Assembly: GCA_041741455.1 (NCBI GenBank)
Contig: JBGSJZ010000099.1
Location: 62,001 to 126,000, forward strand
Source: CALESS01 sp041741455
GTDB lineage: Bacteria; Chloroflexota; Anaerolineae; Anaerolineales; Anaerolineaceae
Direction of reading: 5' to 3'
Length of the DNA: 64,000 bases
A model generated the notes under the pieces. That model was not told where the DNA came from and did not search any database. It saw only the letters and a program-made list of their open reading frames with translations. The position numbers and the translations under genes were made by a program. Shown here piece after piece: positions 60,103 through 64,000 of this stretch (positions are counted from its first letter, which is position 1; every line of letters begins with the position of its first letter).

Positions 60103-61377
60103 ATGAGAAATTCTCTAATCAAGATTATTCAACTATCCCCGCTTCTTCTGGTGCTTGTTACCAGTATTTTTTTATTGACGCGCAGTGATGTGGTGATTTC
60201 AGGAATCTACGACCAAACTAGAACTTTCACCCGGATGATAGAATTTGATTATATTGATTGGACGTTTGATGCATTATTCAACAAGCAGAAACAAAGCACT
60301 CTGGGAGGAGTAGATTACCTATCGGCAGCCGATCAACACGACCTGGTGATCCAACACACCACTTTACTGGCTTCGATCAGGCAATTGGAAGGCGAGATCA
60401 ACCAGGTCTATGCAAATCCAAACATACCGGATCCGAACCAGTTTACGGCTGCCCTTAAAGTGCAATTGTTGGGTTTGGAAAAACAGCGCGATCATCAAGC
60501 CCCCCTGGTGGAAGCGATTATTCAGCAGCAGGTGAGGCAAATTCTAAACGATTTTCAGTTGACTACTCTTGGGCAGGAAATCCCCCCGGTGCTGTTCAAG
60601 GTCTCTGCCATGCCATTAGCTTTGATTGTTTCGCCAAGAGATGTGATTCGACAGGATGTGAATTTATCGTTGGTGGCGGATTTATCCGTTGAAGAAAAAG
60701 TGGACCTGGAGTCCCGGGTGGAAGAAGGTCTTAATGTTTCCTCCCTGGTGGTTGCTGTGGGTGGTGTGGGAATTTATCCGACGATGGTGATGAGTACCAC
60801 GGATCTCAATTGGTTGATGGAAGTGGTAACCCATGAATGGATCCACAATTACCTGACACTGCGCCCTTTGGGTGTGAATTACTTTACCTCAGGTGATTTG
60901 CGTACGATGAATGAAACAACAGCCAACTTGTCTGGCAAAGAACTGGGACAAGCGCTGATCAACCGGTTCTACCCGGAACTTGCACCAGAACCTGTAATTG
61001 TTGAACCTTCTGGATCAACCAGCCCAATCGCACCTGAGACGCCTGCCTTTGACTTCAGGGCAGAGATGCGTACCACACGGGTTAAGGTGGATGAAATGTT
61101 GGCAACCGGCCTAGTGGAAGAAGCTGAAGAATACATGGAAGGCCGCCGGCAATTTTTCTATGATAATGGCTACCAGATCCGGCGCTTGAACCAGGCATAC
61201 TTCGCATTTTACGGGGCGTATGCGGATGGTGGTGGAGGAGAGGCCGGGGAGGACCCGGTTGGCCCGGCCGTGGTCAAGCTACGTGAGTCCAGCACATCCT
61301 TAGGGGAGTTTTTAAAGAAAATAGGCCAGATGACCAGCTTTGCAGAGCTGCAACTAGCAATTGAAAACCTGCCGTGA
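60103..61377 (+). CDS. membrane-anchored HExxH protein, putative metallopeptidase
   Basis: 424 residues, family not recognised. An N-terminal membrane segment (about 8-27) would anchor it with the rest outside. It has H244-E-W-I-H248 and a candidate third ligand E271 in MNETTANLSG, the spacing of gluzincin-type zinc proteases. A hydrophobic stretch (about 210-230) precedes it. A Pro/Ser/Thr-rich hinge (about 292-312) leads to a helical C-terminal part with a Gly-rich loop (376-384). No ribosome site is obvious before the ATG. It stands alone between two minus-strand genes. Confidence 0.7.
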   Translation: MRNSLIKIIQLSPLLLVLVTSIFLLTRSDVVISGIYDQTRTFTRMIEFDYIDWTFDALFNKQKQSTLGGVDYLSAADQHDLVIQHTTLLASIRQLEGEINQVYANPNIPDPNQFTAALKVQLLGLEKQRDHQAPLVEAIIQQQVRQILNDFQLTTLGQEIPPVLFKVSAMPLALIVSPRDVIRQDVNLSLVADLSVEEKVDLESRVEEGLNVSSLVVAVGGVGIYPTMVMSTTDLNWLMEVVTHEWIHNYLTLRPLGVNYFTSGDLRTMNETTANLSGKELGQALINRFYPELAPEPVIVEPSGSTSPIAPETPAFDFRAEMRTTRVKVDEMLATGLVEEAEEYMEGRRQFFYDNGYQIRRLNQAYFAFYGAYADGGGGEAGEDPVGPAVVKLRESSTSLGEFLKKIGQMTSFAELQLAIENLP

Positions 61378-61381
61378 GCAA

Positions 61382-61777
61382 TCAGGCATCGTCAAAATCC
61401 GCACCGGAATCCGACATATCTGCCCCTAGATCGGGTAAATCGCGTTCGATTTCTTCCGGTGATTGACCTTTTTCCAGCCGGCCGACCACCTCATCAAACT
61501 CGGGCGGTAATTCTTCGCCAACTTGCCTGCTCATCTGGCGCATCATACGCCCAAGGGCGCGCGGATCCTCCTCCAGACCCTCCAAGCTGGATGGATCAGG
61601 AAGATCCTCCAGGCTGGAATCGGCGCTGCGGGTGACCCGGACTTTACCAATTTTGCGGGTCACTCGGTCACTTTTGCATTGCGGACAGTTGACCGGTTTC
61701 TTCCCGTATTCTGAAAAGGTCATGAAGACAGAAAAACGGCGATTGCAATTCTGACAACGATATTCGTAGGTAGGCAT
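61382..61777 (-). CDS. FmdB-type zinc-ribbon protein
   Basis: About 131 residues. The N-terminal 45 residues form the FmdB zinc ribbon: MPTYEYRCQNCNRRF, then CPQCKSDRVTRKIG, with two CxxC pairs binding zinc. The rest is acidic and disordered-looking (many Asp, Glu, Pro) and not conserved. FmdB proteins are annotated as putative regulators, but the role is unknown. The frame continues upstream; the ATG at 61777 has AGGAGATAC before it. It ends four bases past the HExxH gene. Confidence 0.9.
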   Translation of the reverse strand: MPTYEYRCQNCNRRFSVFMTFSEYGKKPVNCPQCKSDRVTRKIGKVRVTRSADSSLEDLPDPSSLEGLEEDPRALGRMMRQMSRQVGEELPPEFDEVVGRLEKGQSPEEIERDLPDLGADMSDSGADFDDA

Positions 61778-61847
61778 GTATCTCCTCTTTAGATAATATC
61801 CATTATAATCAGCTTCACTCAATTTTGAAGGCAAGTGCAGAAAATCT

Positions 61848-62471
61848 ATGAGCGAACCAATCAATTTTAATGTCTATCATCCAGAACCGTTGTTAATTGT
61901 CATCTCTGGTCCATCCGGTGCGGGTAAGGATGCTGTGTTAAAAGAAATGCAAAACCGCAGCCTGCCATTTCATTTTGTTGTGACGGTGACAGACCGGGAA
62001 AAACGACAAGGTGAAGTCAATGGGGTGGATTACTTCTTTGTCTCAACGCAGGAATTTAAGGATTTAATCTCCAGCAAAGCTTTAATTGAATACGCCCTGG
62101 TTTATGGGCAATTCAAAGGCATCCCCAAGGCGCAGGTAGATGAAGCGCTGGCGAGTGGGAAGGATGTTGTTTTGCGGATTGATGTTCAAGGCGCAGCTAA
62201 AGTGCACGAGTTGTACCCTGATTGTGTGCTGATCTTCCTGGTGCCGGATGATTATCAGAAATGGTGCGACCGGTTAGTGGCCCGGAAAACTGAAACTGCA
62301 GATACATTGCGCCTGAGGGTGAAAACTGCTCGCGAAGAAATGGGCCGGCTGGATGAATTTGATTACCTGGTGGTCAATCCACACGATCACTTGGATGATG
62401 CCGTGGACCGGATTGAATCAATTATCGATGCCGAACATCATCGAGTGTTGCAGAGGAAAATCAGGGGATGA
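61848..62471 (+). CDS. gmk: guanylate kinase
   Basis: 207 residues. It phosphorylates GMP to GDP with ATP. The P-loop is SGPSGAGKDAV; the GMP site has VTVTDREKRQGEVNGVDYFFV with both family Arg residues, and IDVQGAAKV follows. The usual NYYG loop reads QFKG, so a GMP-contacting Tyr is replaced by Lys. This and the Asp after the P-loop Lys make it somewhat divergent, but the fold is clear. It overlaps the rhomboid gene by 4 bases (ATGA). Confidence 0.88.
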   Translation: MSEPINFNVYHPEPLLIVISGPSGAGKDAVLKEMQNRSLPFHFVVTVTDREKRQGEVNGVDYFFVSTQEFKDLISSKALIEYALVYGQFKGIPKAQVDEALASGKDVVLRIDVQGAAKVHELYPDCVLIFLVPDDYQKWCDRLVARKTETADTLRLRVKTAREEMGRLDEFDYLVVNPHDHLDDAVDRIESIIDAEHHRVLQRKIRG

Positions 62472-63253
62472 GTAATAGACCGGAAAACACAACCAGCCAT
62501 AAGGAGGCAGTCTCGCCACCGGCTGGAACCATGGAAATGTGGATCCGCATTCCAAGACGAAAACAGGGAATGTCCATCTTCATTTTGAGTTTGACAATTG
62601 TGGTGTATGCAGTCCAGTTGTTGACACAGTATTTCTACCAGATTGATATTCCGCTGACCATGTTTGCTTTGAATTCGCAATTAATCTATCAGGGGCAATT
62701 CTGGAGGCTGATCACAGTTGTTTTGGTGCACGGGAGCATCCTGCATATTGGCTTAAATATGCTGGCCTTCTTCACCCTGGGGCGATCTCTTGAGCGGTTT
62801 TATGGACCCTGGCGGTTGTTGATAATTTACCTGCTCGGGGCAATTGGTGGAAGCCTCTTTCACTTCTATTTTTCTGACCAGCTAGCAGGCGGTGCAGCAA
62901 CAGGCGTTTTTGCGGTCGCTGCAGCCCAATTGGTCCTTTTCTTGCGCAATCGCTTTCTATGGGGTCAGGAAAACCGTCGTTTTCTGTTGAATTTCATGGG
63001 CATTCTGGGGTTGAACCTGGTCATAAACTTGTTCCCGGGTCTGGGCGGACTAAGCATGGTTGGCGGTTTTCTGGCCGGACTGGCGTTTGCATGGTTTGCT
63101 GGTCCACGCTTTAACCTCGCCATGTCTGAAGAAGACCCGAAGGTGTTCGACCTGGTCGATCGGGTGGATTACCAAATCATCATTCAAGTGACCATATTAT
63201 CATTGCTAGTCATGGGGGCTTTAGTCGCTTTACGGTATTTCTCTGCCATATGA
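62468..63253 (+). CDS. rhomboid-fold membrane protein lacking the catalytic Ser and His
   Basis: 261 residues with about six membrane helices. The rhomboid core is evident: HGSILHIGLNMLAF with H88, H93 and N97 in the second helix, GRSLERFYGPWR, and GGAATGVFAV where the active-site GxSG should be. That motif reads GAATG, with Thr145 in place of the catalytic Ser. The later catalytic His is Met197 in LSMVGGFLAGL. Both catalytic residues are absent, so it is predicted to be a pseudoprotease (like iRhoms) that may bind membrane proteins without cutting them. It is coupled to gmk. Confidence 0.82.
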   Translation: MSNRPENTTSHKEAVSPPAGTMEMWIRIPRRKQGMSIFILSLTIVVYAVQLLTQYFYQIDIPLTMFALNSQLIYQGQFWRLITVVLVHGSILHIGLNMLAFFTLGRSLERFYGPWRLLIIYLLGAIGGSLFHFYFSDQLAGGAATGVFAVAAAQLVLFLRNRFLWGQENRRFLLNFMGILGLNLVINLFPGLGGLSMVGGFLAGLAFAWFAGPRFNLAMSEEDPKVFDLVDRVDYQIIIQVTILSLLVMGALVALRYFSAI

Positions 63254-63262
63254 TCTGTTCCA

Positions 63263-63298
63263 AAAATATATACCTGCTCTCCTGGGAGGGAGAGCAGG
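63263..63298 (-). terminator. terminator of the last MFS gene
   Basis: CCTGCTCTCC (63273-63282) pairs with GGAGAGCAGG (63289-63298). On the minus strand, TATATATTTTTGG follows. It is placed just after the minus-strand MFS gene. Confidence 0.8.
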
Positions 63299-63321
63299 CT
63301 GAAGTTGATTTTGAACATTGA

Positions 63322-64000
63322 TTATTCGATTGTGGGGGGAACTGGCAGTTGGATTGCTAATAGATTTACTTCTTGGATGTTGTCATTTTCTTCAATTCCC
63401 CGGATATCCCGATTGGTAAAGGCCAGGATTCCAACAAGAATGGTGATCGCTCCCCCGATGATGAACCAGATGCGAATTCCCAACCAGTCAGAGACCGGAC
63501 CAGCGATCAGCATGGCTAGAGGCATCATGGCTGTGGCGCCAGCAGAGATCAGTGTAAAGACCCGCCCCTGCATCTCCGGTGCGACTCGCTCCTGCATGAT
63601 GGCGTGTAATGGTCCGTTTGCTATCGGCCCCATGAAACCCATAATGGCAGATGAAACAATAGCCAACCAGAACCAGTTACCTGGAGAAATTCCCATCAGT
63701 ATGACTCCGAAACCGATGAATACAACACCGGTCAGGGATGTAAAGATCTTGCGTTTGAAACCTCCCCAGACTCCCAGGGTCAGGCCGCCCAAGACAATGC
63801 CAATCCCGGTAGCGGCTTCCAGAGCGGACAAATGCCAGGCGTTGCCCTGAAAGACTTTGGTAACCATCAATGGCAGGAGAGTGCCTGATGGAGCAAGCAC
63901 AAAATTAATAGCAAGGGCCAGTAAAATAATAGAGAACAAACCCTTCCAGGCAACTACATACCTGAAGGCTACAGCAACATCTTTGGCCAGGCGTGCTGGG
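63322..64000 (-). CDS. MFS transporter, partial (cut by the window edge)
   Basis: The last 225 or so residues of a major-facilitator protein with about six membrane helices. The frame is open to the window edge (ARLAKDVAVAFRYVVAWKGLF before a TTG at 63939), so the start lies outside and the TTG is not the real one. Landmarks are MQERVAPEMQGRVFTL and LIAGPVSDWLGIRIWF, common in the group that includes macrolide exporters. Substrate unknown. Confidence 0.88.
   Translation of the reverse strand, partial: PARLAKDVAVAFRYVVAWKGLFSIILLALAINFVLAPSGTLLPLMVTKVFQGNAWHLSALEAATGIGIVLGGLTLGVWGGFKRKIFTSLTGVVFIGFGVILMGISPGNWFWLAIVSSAIMGFMGPIANGPLHAIMQERVAPEMQGRVFTLISAGATAMMPLAMLIAGPVSDWLGIRIWFIIGGAITILVGILAFTNRDIRGIEENDNIQEVNLLAIQLPVPPTIE

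Overview
The window looks like a chromosomal segment of a Chloroflexota bacterium, most probably class Anaerolineae. This is inferred from gene content, not from a marker gene, because no rRNA or tRNA was seen. The cues are: separate mutase and epimerase genes of the methylmalonyl-CoA route; a Tad pilus block without a recognisable outer-membrane secretin; a baseplate-J-like membrane protein beside ruvX and mltG; a MacA/MacB-type exporter without a TolC partner; lipoproteins with Ser/Thr/Pro-rich stalks; and a polyphosphate-type glucokinase. Coding density is high, with many 1-4 bp or longer overlaps. Convergent genes often share symmetric terminators. No prophage, IS element, CRISPR array, rRNA or tRNA was recognised.

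Layout. 0-6.8 kb (+): a fused dipeptide-type ABC permease, then a baseplate-J-like membrane protein, ruvX, mltG and a polyphosphate glucokinase. 6.9-8.0 kb (-): a ferredoxin with one Asp in a Cys position, and a superoxide dismutase. 8.1-9.1 kb (+): an EamA transporter. 9.2-18.4 kb (-): the glycogen genes glgA-glgC-malQ; an amidohydrolase-CYTH fusion; a CinA-like protein; a binding-protein lipoprotein; a cyclic-nucleotide-binding protein. 18.5-21.5 kb (+): yraN, miaA and an acyl-CoA ligase, overlapping in series. 21.7-33.2 kb (-): ftsH, a HAD-DinB fusion with an 8-Cys protein, efp, long hpf, comF, and the Tad genes (cpaB, receiver-cpaE, tadA, tadB, tadC). 33.2-33.7 kb: a long AT-rich spacer. 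33.7-37.5 kb (+): a helical protein with an SPFH-HTH fusion, then sucCD. 37.6-40.7 kb (-): acyl carrier protein; antiporter, PII-like protein and DUF1786 protein. 40.8-42.9 kb (+): methylmalonyl-CoA mutase large subunit and epimerase. 43.0-44.3 kb (-): a UMF1-type MFS protein. 44.3-50.2 kb (+): an ABC-2 exporter, two unknown membrane proteins, an acetyltransferase and an L,D-transpeptidase. 50.2-59.9 kb (-): a lipoprotein, a receiver protein, an M32 carboxypeptidase, a phosphoglycerate-dehydrogenase-like enzyme, a second UMF1 protein, PlsC and a MacAB-like exporter. 60.1-63.3 kb: a HExxH membrane protein (+), an FmdB zinc ribbon (-), a guanylate kinase and a rhomboid lacking its catalytic pair (+). 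The final MFS gene (-) is cut by the window edge.

How the genes work together. Central carbon functions are spread through the window: glycogen synthesis and breakdown, phosphorylation of glucose with polyphosphate, and succinyl-CoA, methylmalonyl-CoA and propionate interconversion. The envelope is served by MltG, L,D-transpeptidase, Tad, MacAB and ABC-2 genes. The least explained pieces are the SPFH-HTH two-gene operon, the antiporter/PII-like/DUF1786 operon, the amidohydrolase-CYTH and HAD-DinB fusions, the HExxH membrane protein and the catalytically empty rhomboid. Functions are homology judgements made by reading translated sequence; no database search was possible.
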